This document shows positions 11,311-22,154 of a stretch of 64,000 nt of DNA, piece by piece (positions within the stretch are counted from its first letter, which is position 1; the number at the start of each line of letters is the position of its first letter). The DNA lies in assembly GCA_016648135.1 (NCBI GenBank), contig JADDOH010002261.1:186001-250000 (forward strand). The letters are read 5' to 3'. Made by a program: the position numbers and the translations under genes. The stretch comes from Agrypnia vestita (Eukaryota > Arthropoda > Insecta > Trichoptera > Phryganeidae). Under the pieces are notes generated by a model. That model was not told where the DNA came from and searched no databases. It saw nothing but the letters and a program-made list of their open reading frames with translations.

Positions 11311-11517
11311 TAGTATTTAATCATAGAAACCAAAGGGAGTCAAAGACTAACAAGTTCAAATATATGTACTTTAATTTATTAGTAATGAGAGAAAAAACGA
11401 AACATCTATTTCATACATGTTATAATATCATATCTTGATATGTAATACATATTTTATATATGGCTCATCATATGTATATATGTATATGTAATACTCAATT
11501 CAGTTAAACCTCTCTGT

Positions 11518-11645
11518 GAGATGAATGTGTTGATGTTCGAGAGATATGAAAGAGTGACTAAGTGTGATAGTAATCAATGAATACTTATAACAAGTGAATC
11601 AGAATTTGTATTTGGGAAGTATGTTTACTGGAAGAAGCACGACTT
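11518..11645 (+). pseudogene. Short LINE fragment (family 1)
   Basis: GATGTTCGAGAGATATGAAA, GAGTGACTAAGTGTGATAG and ATTTGGGAAGTATGTTTAC align in order with 655-765 of the copy at 485-1158 (the VFEREERVTKCD to FAYLGSMF region). The fragment is 128 bp with internal indels. It is a dead remnant of the same family. Confidence 0.7.
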
Positions 11646-13220
11646 TTTCCTAATATATACATATGCTTTGAAAAGAAATACAAGTAGACATATATCTCGT
11701 TATATTCCAATTACAATAATTAAAATATTATTCAGATATTAATATTTCATGATATTCTGCCAAATAAATATGAAATTTCAATTTTTTTTCCAAATACAGG
11801 TAGAAATTAAAGTCATGCTTCTTGTTCTCACTACACGATCCTGGCATAGCTATATATAGCTCGACACCGCACATCAATACACGCACTCTAACAAAAAACT
11901 GCGATCAGCGAGCGAAATGATAAGAAGCTTTATTTTTTAAGTAATAATTTTCGGCCGCGAATGTTCCAGTGAATTTTAACGCATACAAGGTTTGTTGACC
12001 ATTTCTAAATGAAATTAATCATTTACGTAAGGATTTTACTATTTTATTTATCTATATTACAATTGCTTCAAAATTCCGTATGTAGTGCGCATGTTGCCAG
12101 TTTCTAAAAAAACATCATATCGTATGAAAAAATATTAAATAATCAAATTGTACAAATTATTTAAAAAAACATTTAGATAATATATATGATGTAGAGATAT
12201 TATATTTATGGTTTAATATTTGAGTCACTCCAAGAATATAGATATCGACATTTATATTTTGTTACATGGATTCTATTTTTTCTGCAGGCAAGTTAAAATG
12301 TATGGTTGTAGAAGTGTCAAACTCGATCACAGAAAATTACATTTTATAATTAGGTATTTACATTATTCGCAAATGACTTTAAAATGAAATCAACTGTCGT
12401 AAATATTAATTTCTAGGTTAAGAAGGCATGTGTCAAGCGTTTGAGATTTAACATAGAGGAATGCCACGTCAATGTAGGAATGCTATTTGTAAAATGCTCC
12501 ACAAGGCTATAGAGAAGAATGTTAGAGTAGAATAAGAAATACTAGGCAAAGAGTGAATGCAGAAAGAATACATCCTTAATATGGCGAGATTTGAAGTATA
12601 CAGGTGTAGTGCATAACATTTTCGTTGCCATTTAAAAAAAAAACGTAATTGCGTGAAAGCAGCGGAAAATGGCACTAATGGCCGCAGCAGATAGTAAACA
12701 TGGAATGTAGAATTATTAATTTTCTTTAAGTGTTTATTAGTTCCATAACACCCTGTATACATAAAGAAATTTAACAACATCAAACGACAATAAGATGACC
12801 TTCAAACGGGGGACGTCGCGCCGAAAAGGCTGTATGCGACTATGCACTTAGGTAATAACTTCTGATGGAACAGTCCCCAGGGTGGGGTGGAAGAGCGTAA
12901 GGACCATTATTGCGCTCGGATGCCATCTCATCTTCTGGCAGGGATTTCCAATTGAAAAAAGGTGTTTTCCTTTCGCTCCACTGTCAGCGCGGATCGAAGG
13001 GATGCTGGGCGTGATTTCCCAATAAATGTACATCTTAAGGGGATTGAGACACGGCGATATATCGCAACATTCGATTCGATACTGCCACATGTGCAAACAG
13101 GTTCAATCTAAAGGAGTAGAAGAGAATGCTCATCGGGCATTCCGTGAAATTTGTACGTCTTTATTTGCACCGTGGACGACGATCAAGGTGATATCTTTTT
13201 GTTTGTAGTACCTACCTATC
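11646..13220. other. Mostly unique DNA with a CAGGGTG-type element end
   Basis: CACCCTG followed by TA at 12749-12757 resembles the right end of the long-TIR elements at 29.3 and 45.6 kb; its reverse complement reads CAGGGTGTTATGGAACTAAT. A GC-richer block at 12800-13190 has no recognised content. The 104-codon minus-strand frame at 12469-12783 has no known motif and is probably chance. Confidence 0.4.
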
Positions 13221-13224
13221 TAAG

Positions 13225-13760
13225 AAAACGCCTTGTATTATTTTTTTTTATTTTCATTTATTGGTTTTCTTACAGCCATATAATTAATAAATCTTAAAAA
13301 AAACAATAATTGATGTACAGAGTCTTGGGCCAATTACAAGAAAACACATATATACAAGAATATTATACCAGGATAGAGAAAAAACAACGTGTCAAATAGT
13401 GAGTTTGTGTAAGTGTGTGTATTTGTGTGTTTTTATGTGTCCATGTGTGTATGCGTTTTTATGTGTTCATGTATGTGTTCGCATGTGTGGGAAGAAAAAT
13501 GTCATCGCGCGAGTTTATACGTAAAGGATTTTGCGTATAAACTGCTCTTAATTTAAATTTAAAATATCGAGATCTGCAAAGGCAGTGTCATAGGTATCTA
13601 GAACGCTGTTAATAATACAGTTTTTCAGTAGTTTGTTCTCCAATGATTTAAGTGGAAAAGGCGTGGTGCTCTTGTTCGTTTCTGCGGGACATTAAAATGT
13701 ATCGAATTCAAAATTTCAGGTGAATTATTGAGTATTTTGTAAAGGTATTTCGTATCGCTT
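13225..13760 (-). repeat. Possible minus-strand LINE 3' region with GT-rich tract
   Basis: Read on the minus strand, the segment ends in CCAATAAATGAAAATAAAA, a polyadenylation-like tail. A degenerate GTGT tract at 13390-13490 (with TATGTG, CATGTG and TTTGTG variants) lies inside. No reverse transcriptase motif survives, so the assignment is tentative. Confidence 0.3.
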
Positions 13761-14840
13761 ATCGTGCTGTTTGTTTTAAATGAAAACACATTTTACTATC
13801 AGTAATATGTTGTTCCAATTTTTAAAACATTGAACTATTTTTTGATGGTGTTTCTGACGCAAATTGCCGGGAACCTAAGAGTGTAAATTGATGTTAGAAT
13901 TCAAAGATCATTCAACAGATCTTCAATCTTAAGCAGTTAACACACCAGGTTACTTCCGGAAACTTGATATGTGTGTCAAGACAATAATACGACACTCGAT
14001 TCTCGACGATAGATTTCGACTGTATACTCCGACAGGTAGATTACGACTATTTGTAGGCAATGAAAGATGGGTAGAGGAAGAGGGGTCGATGTAAATGCCA
14101 GATTAGTGTTAACGGATGGCGCCATGAAATATGCAAATACCGAACAGATGAATAAGATTTTTTCTGTACAGGTATATTTCAAATTGATTCAATTTATTTA
14201 TTTTAACCTTATATCATATGATAATAAATATTCTTTTCTTAAGGTTCAATTTATTAATATTATAGTGTGTTGCATTTTCATTTAAAAAATCTTTTAATTA
14301 AAAATAATAATAAATATTAACACTAGCCTGAACTATCCATACAACTAAAAATACAGTGAGATACAATCATTTGAATTCGTCATGTAAAAAAACAGAAGTC
14401 CGGAAACCAGTCGGCATCAAAATTGTTAATATATAATAATAATAATATTTCAGTAAAAAACTAAATAAATTTGGTAATTCAATTTAGTACATGCATATAT
14501 CGATTCTTAAAATCGTTTTTTGTACAAGGTGGTGCAGAAAGTACTTTTCTGATTTAGAAAGTTTGATCCAAAAAAATAGGGGAGATTTTTTTCTCCTAGC
14601 ACGTATGTTAAAAACAATATTATGAGGTAGATAGATGACATTACTTTCTAGAATTCCTTATTTCTGACTTGTGTCCATGGTAAAAAGGTTAATCAATATT
14701 TTTTAATGGTAAAGGATTCCAGTTTGCAAATATCTATAAGACGGCGCATTCAAATATTTATAATATTTTTATCACTTTACATATTTAATGAGGGGATTAG
14801 AACTAAAAACGCAACTATCCAATACATGAAATTTAGATAA
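13761..14840. other. AT-rich DNA, nothing recognised
   Basis: Short chance frames only. No repeat shared with other parts of the window was noticed. Confidence 0.45.
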
Positions 14841-14845
14841 ACGTC

Positions 14846-14931
14846 TTTAAATAAAATAACTTTTTGTTTTACACCACTTTATTTTTTGTTTATAATAAAG
14901 TGGTGTTAAACAAAAAGTTATTTTATTTAAA
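14846..14931. repeat. Near-perfect hairpin, 37-nt arms
   Basis: The left arm (14846-14882, TTTAAATAAAATAACTTTTT onward, through ACACCACTTTAT) is the inverse complement of 14895-14931 at 36 of 37 positions. The loop is 12 bases. Part of the arm (TTTACACCACTTT) recurs once near 15695. It could be a very small foldback element, the fused ends of a transposon, or a hairpin transcript. Nothing else decides between these. Confidence 0.85.
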
Positions 14932-15945
14932 AATATTATGTCTCACCACAATGTGTTTGCTTCGTGTGAAAATTAAGATGAACGTTTTTGTAAATGACTT
15001 CAAAATTAATGTTTTTGATAAAAATTTTCTAAAACATACAAATATGCTTTCGAAATTAGTTATCAATTGTGAAATTTATACTATTTACCAGACACTCATA
15101 TTCAAATAAGTCCAAATTATTGTCTTAAAATGTCGCCTTTGCTTTTAATCATTTCAAATAATAAATAAATTAATAATGTTAACATTTTTATAACATTACC
15201 TAAAATTTATTTGATTAGTTTTTTGCTAAAAAGTCTGTGTATTGCTCTTTTCTTTGCTTTATTACATTTAATTTATTTTGATTATCAAGTAGTATTAAAC
15301 AAGTTGAACAATGTTTTAGATTTTTATTTTTGAAGACGTTCACATGCTACACAGGATCGCGTCTAACTCTTTGAAAGTTGAAACGTTATGAATTTTGTCG
15401 ATTGCAAAACGATGGAGCTACACAAAGTATTTTCCTTCTCTCATACAGATTTGATTTGAGTTAAAGAAAGTTTTATGTCTCTTTGTAACAAGAAGATACG
15501 TAGTTGGTACCGAAGTTTACAAGAGAAATGCATTTTGATGGGTTCAAGCGGGTGGTCAACGATCAGTTCACAGTTCGAAGTGATCTCCATGTTTATTTTA
15601 CTCCATCAAATTTAGAAGTGAAAATTTATATAAAAATCTCATAAACTTGTAATAAATATACATTTATTTATTTTTCTATTTAAAAAAAAAAGTGTTTACA
15701 CCACTTTGAGGCATCAACAAATATTTTTAGACATTATTATTGCACAAATACAATTCGTTTTTTTTATTTTTTTATTTTATTTAATATTAAAACTACATTT
15801 AAATCATAATACATTTGTCTATTACAATCTACTTAGATACATTTTATTTTATTGCTTTGCCTCTCCAAAAATGAGACGTGCTCATGTGCTTGGTGAGGGG
15901 CTTACACTTTATTAGTTTATTTTGGATTCGGCTTATTTGTTCCTT
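14932..15945. other. AT-rich DNA, nothing recognised
   Basis: The single point of note is TTTACACCACTTT near 15695, shared with the hairpin arms upstream. The right end (15.7-15.95 kb) is probably the 3' untranslated part of the minus-strand LINE that follows. Confidence 0.4.
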
Positions 15946-15949
15946 AGCT

Positions 15950-16560
15950 ATATGTCTTGTTATGCATTGTCAAATTGTATCGATCTAAAGTGTTGGTTTA
16001 TTTTTTTCTTTAATTGTTGTAAGTCATCGATTTTCTTAATATCTGTAGGTAGGTTATTGAAGTTTTTTATGCCCAAGTATATGTAGTTTTGTTGACACAG
16101 TTTGGTATTATATTTTGGGATTTTAAAATTATGACGTTTTTTTGTAAACATTCTCTAATTTTGGAACTTGGAATTTAGAGAAAAGTAATTGTGTAGAGAA
16201 GGTTTTTCTTTTTTTTAATATTACTTTTATAATTGATCTTTGGATTACTTTCACTGTGTTTATGATGTTATTATACGCCCCTCCCCATCCAATGATTCCA
16301 TATTGGAGTAGTGCATGGACAGAAGCGTAATAAACCATTTTAAAATTATCTATGGTTAGTGTGTTACGCAATCTTATGAACATATATATGTATTTCCTTA
16401 TTCTTTTGACTAACTCGCTAATGTGGCTGTGCCATTTTAGGTGTTGGTCTATTATTACACCAAGGTATTTTAGTTCTCTTTTAGATTCTAGGGTTGAGCA
16501 TTTGTCATTGCAGTTGGTGTCATGTACAATAATTTGTAAATTTGAAGGGATTGTCGGTTT
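15950..16560 (-). pseudogene. LINE reverse transcriptase thumb region (Jockey/CR1-like)
   Basis: On the minus strand, the pieces read in order KYLGVIIDQHLKWHSHI, then RKYIYMFIRLRNTLT, then MVYYASVHALLQYGIIGWGG, then VIQRSIIKVILKK, ending with NYIYLGIKNFNNLPTDIK. This is the typical end of the polymerase ORF of Jockey/CR1-type LINEs (YLG...D..L.W..HI, Y.....LQYG...WG). A frame shift separates the part starting near 16383 from the part ending near 15960. The copy is truncated at a T-rich tract near 16560 and has no catalytic YADD region. It belongs to a different family from the element at 485 bp. Confidence 0.85.
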
Positions 16561-17036
16561 TTTTTATTGATTTTTTTTTATTGATTTATTTTATTATCAT
16601 TGTTTACGACATACATGGATTAGTATTTTTCATTAAGGCATTAATTAGAAAATTTAAAAATGGTAGTGTTATACGCTGTCCCGCAATATTTCTTTCGTGA
16701 CACGCGCAGTTGATGGAAATAATTGTCATGATGAATTTTTAATATTTGAGATAAGTTATTGTAACGATAATCAACATTTAAAAAATAATAGGTCAGTAAT
16801 ATTTAAAAAAAATGCCAACTTTATAGTCGCCAGTTGAAATTAAAACATGAACATTTTTGACCCGTAATTTAGACAGAATCTACCTGCAAAGTACTGTGGA
16901 CAAGCTCTGTTATATCCTGCATAAATTGTGAATATTTTGTAACACTATTTATAAAGTCTACCCAAAGTACGTTATTAGGTAAAGTAATCATTGAGATGAA
17001 AAACGGTTAATTCAAACGAATTATTTTCTATAGTAA
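16561..17036. other. AT-rich DNA, nothing recognised
   Basis: Low-GC sequence between the LINE fragment and the GC-rich open block downstream. No gene or shared repeat was seen. Confidence 0.45.
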
Positions 17037-17042
17037 TGATGA

Positions 17043-17399
17043 GCTTTTGTATTTAAGTCCGGCGGGCTTTTATTAACATTTAATGGCGGTGAATTCCATC
17101 TGCATCCGAGGCTTATTCAGAAGGTTCCAGAGACCGTTTCCATCCCCCGCACCCCATCGGTAAGCGCGTCACGTGACCGTAATAAAAAAGAAGCCTCTGC
17201 AATTATCATTTTGTTCTTCTTGCAGGACGTGTGCTGCTCGGAGACTAGGGCCATAAGATTTTGGGTGGAATCTTCTGGTACATCTGCGCGCGGATTAGTC
17301 TGCAGGCGTCTGGCTTCCGACATTACGGCGGCCGGGAGAGCGCGCCAGATCTGGCATTCATTGCATCTAATGAAGTCCGGACCACCGGAGGAATTGTAA
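17043..17399 (+). other. Candidate two-exon open frame with a 66-bp intron
   Basis: After a TGA at 17040-17042, the frame from 17043 is open for exactly 39 codons to 17159, where CATCG|GTAAGC forms a donor site. A strong acceptor (CATTTTGTTCTTCTTGCAG) ends at 17225. The same phase is then open for 57 codons to TAA at 17397-17399, and AATAAA follows at 17400-17405. Peptide landmarks are EFHLHPRLIQKVPETV in exon 1 and AIRFWVESSGTSARG in exon 2. The block is GC-rich in an AT-rich setting. There is no methionine near the start, no family is recognised, and the minus strand is also open here, so it may be the end of a gene, a conserved element or chance. Confidence 0.3.
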
Positions 17400-17466
17400 A
17401 ATAAAGTGTCTTGTAAAAATATGTTTATGAGCTCTGGTTTAACGGATCTAGACGCGGTTACGTGCT

Positions 17467-17613
17467 GTAGACATCTTTTAATTTAAGAAAGATGATGGAA
17501 TTAGTATGTGTAAGCCGGGCATCCGAGGCACATTGTTTCGTTTTGTTGGTGTTGGTCGCACGGCTTACACACATACTAATTCGATCGTCTTTCTTAAATG
17601 GAAAGAGGTCTAC
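17467..17613. repeat. Long hairpin with 51/53-nt arms
   Basis: The left arm (17467-17517, starting GTAGACATCTTTTAATTTAA and ending GTATGTGTAAGCCG) pairs with 17561-17613. 46 of 51 positions agree and there is one 2-nt bulge; the loop is 43 bases. Two of the differences would be G-U pairs in RNA. The size and shape resemble a microRNA-type precursor or a palindromic MITE. It starts 62 bases after the AATAAA of the candidate open frame upstream. The two short opposing frames here are products of the symmetry. Confidence 0.8.
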
Positions 17614-18630
17614 TACCTGGCTTGGCCCGTGATATGGAATCTTGTATGCAGAGATAGTCCTTTTTACCACGCTAATATCATACGTAATATTATGATCGAT
17701 ATTTCACCAGCTTTCTAATGTTCAATCGATCTGAAATTTTGCACACAGACGTTATCAAATTCACTAATTAAATAATAAATCCATCATGATTAATTAATCT
17801 TTTAAAGTTTTATATGGGAAGTTAGTTAATAAGCTCACCCAAAAGATTAGTTAAGATAGTTTCCTACTTAAGGGATTTTGTACGCTGGGTAACATTAAGA
17901 CTAAAAAGTAGAAAATTATATTACATGATTTTTTTTTAAAACTACTCTAAGCTTTCTTAAATGAGAGGAGTGTGGCAAACATTTTTTTGCCGAAAATTTG
18001 TTTTTTACTTTAAATTACATTTAAATATAAATATGGTTTTTAAATATTTTTTTAATGTAATATAATTTAGTTTCCCAGTTTTTTTAACCTGAATTTTTCA
18101 AAATATTTGAATGAAATATGAATAATACTCAATTTCGTATTCAATAATTATCACTAAATTAAATTTTTAGGACTATTTAATTTCTTTGTGTTGGGATGTT
18201 GGAGTATATTTGGATAACAAGCTAAACTATGATTATGGTATTGAAAACATCGTAACACCTACTTACAATTTTTTAAAACTATAAAAAATAATGATTTAAA
18301 AAACCCAAGATTTCGAAATTTTATTTTGTTCATTTATCAGAAGTTCACTGGATCAAGCACCATCACGTCTACGTAAAATTTAATTTTATAGGTATTATTA
18401 TAGGCCTATTATGGAGTGGATACATATTTTTTTTCTAATTTATTTGTCTTAAGATATATTCAGACTTTGAAAGTTTCAATTAAAATAAATAAAAAATAAA
18501 AATAAGTAAAGCCAATGATACTTTTCAAGTAGATTCTTACGTTAATTATGAGTTGAAAATATGGTTTCCTGATGGTCGATCTTCTGATACTTGATCCTCC
18601 AACATTTTGTTCCCGTCACTTGATCTCGTA
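17614..18630. other. AT-rich DNA, nothing recognised
   Basis: Very low GC, with long A and T runs around 17.9-18.1 kb. No coding or shared repeat signal. Confidence 0.45.
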
Positions 18631-18635
18631 TTAAT

Positions 18636-18711
18636 AAATACTAAATATATAATACATAAAAAATTCAGGCCAACAAAAACAAATACTAAATATATAATAC
18701 ATAAAAAATTC
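18636..18711 (+). repeat. 31-bp direct duplication, 45-bp period
   Basis: AAATACTAAATATATAATAC plus the next 11 bases occurs at 18636-18666 and again, unchanged, at 18681-18711. It borders the left end of a mariner fragment, so it may be a local duplication associated with that insertion. Confidence 0.8.
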
Positions 18712-18719
18712 TGGCTGTT

Positions 18720-18960
18720 GTGATGTTTCAGCCTCCGTATTCACCAGACGTAGCTACCTGCGACTTTTTACTATTCCAAAAGATAAAAAAAAAATAGGGT
18801 CAACGTTTTGCTTACAAGAGACAACATGAAGAAGAAAAAGAGAGGGTATAATCGCTGGGGGAGCTACACCAAAAATTGCGTTCCAAAGGTGCATAATTTG
18901 TAAAAAAACGCTGGAACAAGTATCTTATATCTAATGCGGACTAATTTGTTACAGGTTAAA
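18720..18960 (+). pseudogene. Mariner transposase C-terminal fragment
   Basis: The frame starting at 18720 reads VMFQPPYSPDVATCDFLLF, the region around the third catalytic aspartate of mariner transposases (family pattern YSPDLAPCDFFLF). Decayed pieces of the C terminus follow, ending with RWNKYLISNAD close to the usual end. The reading frame is interrupted by stops in the A-rich stretch at 18780. The N-terminal DNA-binding part and the other catalytic residues are missing, and no inverted terminal repeat was identified. It belongs to a different mariner lineage from the copy at 29.7 kb. Confidence 0.75.
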
Positions 18961-19520
18961 ATTAACGTAGAGGAATAAATAAAGAATTTTTGAGAAAAGC
19001 GAAAATTCCGCGTATATTTTTGGATGAAATTTCATATTATTAAGTGAAAAATTATGGAAATTATTAATAAAAAAATACTAAATATTTACGATACCGTCAT
19101 TTATTAATATTATCATAAGATTCTGAAGTCTTTTCGTAATACAATGTAGGATATTATATTTATTCGCCTTCAAAGTTTTTCATGAAGCGGCTTCATTTTT
19201 ATTTAAGCATTGTGGCGTCGAGGAATTCGATACTGCTATAAATACTCTCGTCATAATAACATTAGGCATACTTACGAGACGATATGAAACGAAAACAAAG
19301 CAACAAACTTGTATATGCGACCTAAATAAACATCGAATATTCATTACACCAACAAGTGTGGGCTGGGGGTATAAAATGCGAAATATTTTTTCGTCCGCCA
19401 TAATAACCGACATATCGAAACAGTTTCTCGCAAAATATGGCCGTTCACATGTCGTAAACAATGTCCGCACGGAGCTCGCAAATGTCCGTCCCGTGAAATG
19501 GCCACTTTGTGTGAGTGTGT
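18961..19520. other. AT-rich DNA grading into a GC-richer block
   Basis: The first 200 bases are very AT-rich. From about 19190 GC rises. Open frames of 60-118 codons appear on both strands, which argues that none is coding. Confidence 0.4.
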
Positions 19521-19525
19521 TGCCA

Positions 19526-19572
19526 TTTCCCGCCACTATTTGGCGGCACTTTATCGCTGTTTACTTCCCGCC
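19526..19572. promoter_or_regulatory. Cluster of three E2F-like motifs
   Basis: TTTCCCGCC (19526-19534), TTTGGCGG (19539-19546) and TTCCCGCC (19565-19572) fall within 47 bases of a GC-rich block. They match the known E2F consensus TTTSSCGC closely. No transcript start or gene was identified nearby, so this is motif evidence only. Confidence 0.3.
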
Positions 19573-19589
19573 TCGCCCGTAGCTTGTCT

Positions 19590-21520
19590 ATGCTTGGAAA
19601 ATAGAATAACAGTTTATTGTTTATGGTGGGAAATGCATCGAATGCCGGACTGACGGGGAGCGGTTGTTGAGCTGCGTTCTTTTCCAAAGAGCGGTCAAAT
19701 GTATCTCAAAAATATATTATTTATGTGTGGATTCAGTTGGTCGTGACTGTAAGTTTAGCCGCTCGTTATTCCGTTGGAATTTGTTTGAGGAGACTTTATT
19801 TTTATTATGTATCGCTTCATTTGTATGAACAGCAAAGTATGGCTCTAGACCAATCGGCACGTTCATTGCAAAAGTGCACGATCAATTATTATTAAATTAA
19901 TCTGTTCGAAATTCTGCACATACAAATATTTTGTAATTATGTTGACGCTATGTTACTACTATCTGTAGGAAAACTTCTTAGAATAATCCTTTATCACTAA
20001 TTTAAAGAAATATTGAGCGATTTCTAGATTAACAGATTCTATAAGTGATTTATTTAACCTTCAATTTTGATAACTTTCATCTAGGACAAACAAGACAATG
20101 TAATACGAAAACTTAAGATAATGCCAGTAAGAAAATATCACTTACGAGTAGACGAAGCGAAACTGCTCCTGACACTACAAATATAAACGAAAAAAAATTA
20201 TCTTAAATCAATGAGTAGGTAGGTACCCAATAGGTCTAGTCGTTAAAGTAATCACAGAGTGATATTGTTTTCTGATAGATGTACAGTAAAATTAACCAAA
20301 AAACCTCCATTATGATATAATCCATATGACATATCGAGATTATCGTTAATATTATTAAACAATTATATTTATTTGGTCAGTATTTTTATTAATTGATCGT
20401 ATTTGGTCATACAGTACAGTTCAGCGTATAATAATACTTTAATCAGTTAATATTATAAGTAAATAATTTAGCAATGGAACTAAATCGAATATGCGTGAGT
20501 AAAATTAAGATTTTCGCTTAGTATAAATAATTAAATTACAGTAATGTTTTAAGTCGATAAATTTTATTGATTGGGTTAAGTAAGTTTCGCTTGTTGTTAG
20601 GTGTATACGGATATTTTATTACATGAAAATATTGACCATCCATATAAAATAACGATTAAAAATATATGCCAAACAAATAAGTGTAAACTTGTCATTTCCG
20701 AAGCTTGGGAAAAGAAAAACATCTAAAAATCGTAATACCAAAAGTTACTCGAAACGGACAGGAAGAACTTAAGTGTTTCCGTTGCGAAATACATTTTGTT
20801 GTTTTTGAACGGTGCAAAATTCTACAAACCCCTTCAAGTAAAAGCACATAAAATGTATTCAACCCCCGTGGACGCAGGGTGAGAGTGGATCCTAAAATAC
20901 AGGGATATTGTATGCATTCGTGGCGCATTCTCAACGGGAGACAATGTTGTAAATATGCATCAATTCAGCGCGGTTCAGGTTGCGTTCTCGGGACGACCGG
21001 GCTCCCGCTCGGTGGGAGCGGTGTCGGTAATGAGCGCTCTCACGTAAACGCGATTGATGATCCGTGAATTTCGCAAACAGAAATATTTTACACAAAGCGT
21101 TGGGTTTTTATGCTACATATATATTTATACCCCGTCGATGAAATTCTCAATAAAACGTTTGCGTTCCAAAGGGTCGCAATTTATTACCCTGTGATGTGAA
21201 TATTTTTATGCTAGAAATAAAACAGTTCACTGAAATATTTCTTTTCTATGGTGTTCATAAAAGTTGAAAAGGATAGATATTAAGATTCCTAAACATTTTA
21301 ACGCTCAGAAAATCACATCGAACAGGAACATCTCAATATCCGTACTTATTTTATTAAATTTTTTATCATACAGATTATCAACAGTCGTAATAACCCTAAT
21401 ATAAAATACTAGTACGTTTTATTTAAAAAAAATCTAGTGTATTAAAACTGTAAAAAGTACCTCTCCAAAAAGAAATTCTTGTGCGTACACTTGTAGGTAT
21501 ACAATTAAATATTTTGAATG
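19590..21520. other. Unique-looking DNA with a GC-rich patch
   Basis: No gene was recognised. A GC-rich patch at 20865-21065 contains TTGCGTTCTCGGGACGACCG and an inverted GGGCTCCCGCTCGGTGGGAGC core. The rest is AT-rich. The patch may be a regulatory or conserved non-coding element. Confidence 0.35.
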
Positions 21521-21525
21521 GATAT

Positions 21526-22147
21526 TGTCACGAGATGTGGCTGCAGAAGGCAAATAAAACACTTAAACTCAATAAGACTTTTATTTATTACGCAAAAAAG
21601 TCACTGGACATGAATTAAATCGGAGCACTGTTCTTAAATTTATTGTCACAAAATATTTCTAGAATATTTCACACATTTATTATTACACTGTTTCTTAATT
21701 TATAATAATAAACGAATTTACTATCACATAGATCACTTTATGGAAAATTCTGTCAAATTTTCGCACGTAGGTACTTTGCCCGATTTCTGTCGATTGTTCA
21801 CACACGCACTGGCAATACAACCCGCATGATTTCGCTTGTCTGTGAATTTCTATGACGTTTAGTTTGCTGTCAATAACTCTCACATGTTCATTGCGCACTA
21901 CTCGGTCGATTCCTTTATATAGGTTATCATCGCGTCGGCGTTGCGATGGTTCTAGAATCTATAGGGTTTTTGGAAAACTTTTGTAGATGTTTCCAATTCG
22001 CTTTTAAAAGGTGTAAAGTGTTGCAAAATCCTCGATTACGTGCATACATACTTCGATTCCGTTTCTATAATTCGTGAAAATAATATATTCACTAAAATAT
22101 TTATTATTTAGCTGTTATCTTTGTAGTGTTGTAGTAGTATAAGTACA
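21526..22147 (-). mobile_element. Solo LTR, 17.6/TED-like, reverse orientation (copy 3)
   Basis: On the plus strand, ATAT (21522-21525) precedes TGTCACGAG, and TACA followed by ATAT (22148-22151) closes the element, giving a 622-bp LTR with a four-base ATAT duplication. Read on the minus strand it starts TGTACTTATAC and ends CTCGTGACA. It has TATATAAAGG at 21921-21912 followed by TAGTGCGC at 21900-21893, and AATAAA sites near 21570. No internal retroviral-type genes flank it, so it is a solo LTR. It differs from copies 1 and 2 across most of its length, so these are related families rather than recent copies. The exact 22147 end is inferred from the ATAT match. Confidence 0.7.
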
Positions 22148-22154
22148 ATATATT

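Noticed and set aside
12469..12783. 104-codon minus-strand open frame
   Set aside because: Composition looks random and it overlaps the CACCCTG transposon end; no family recognised.
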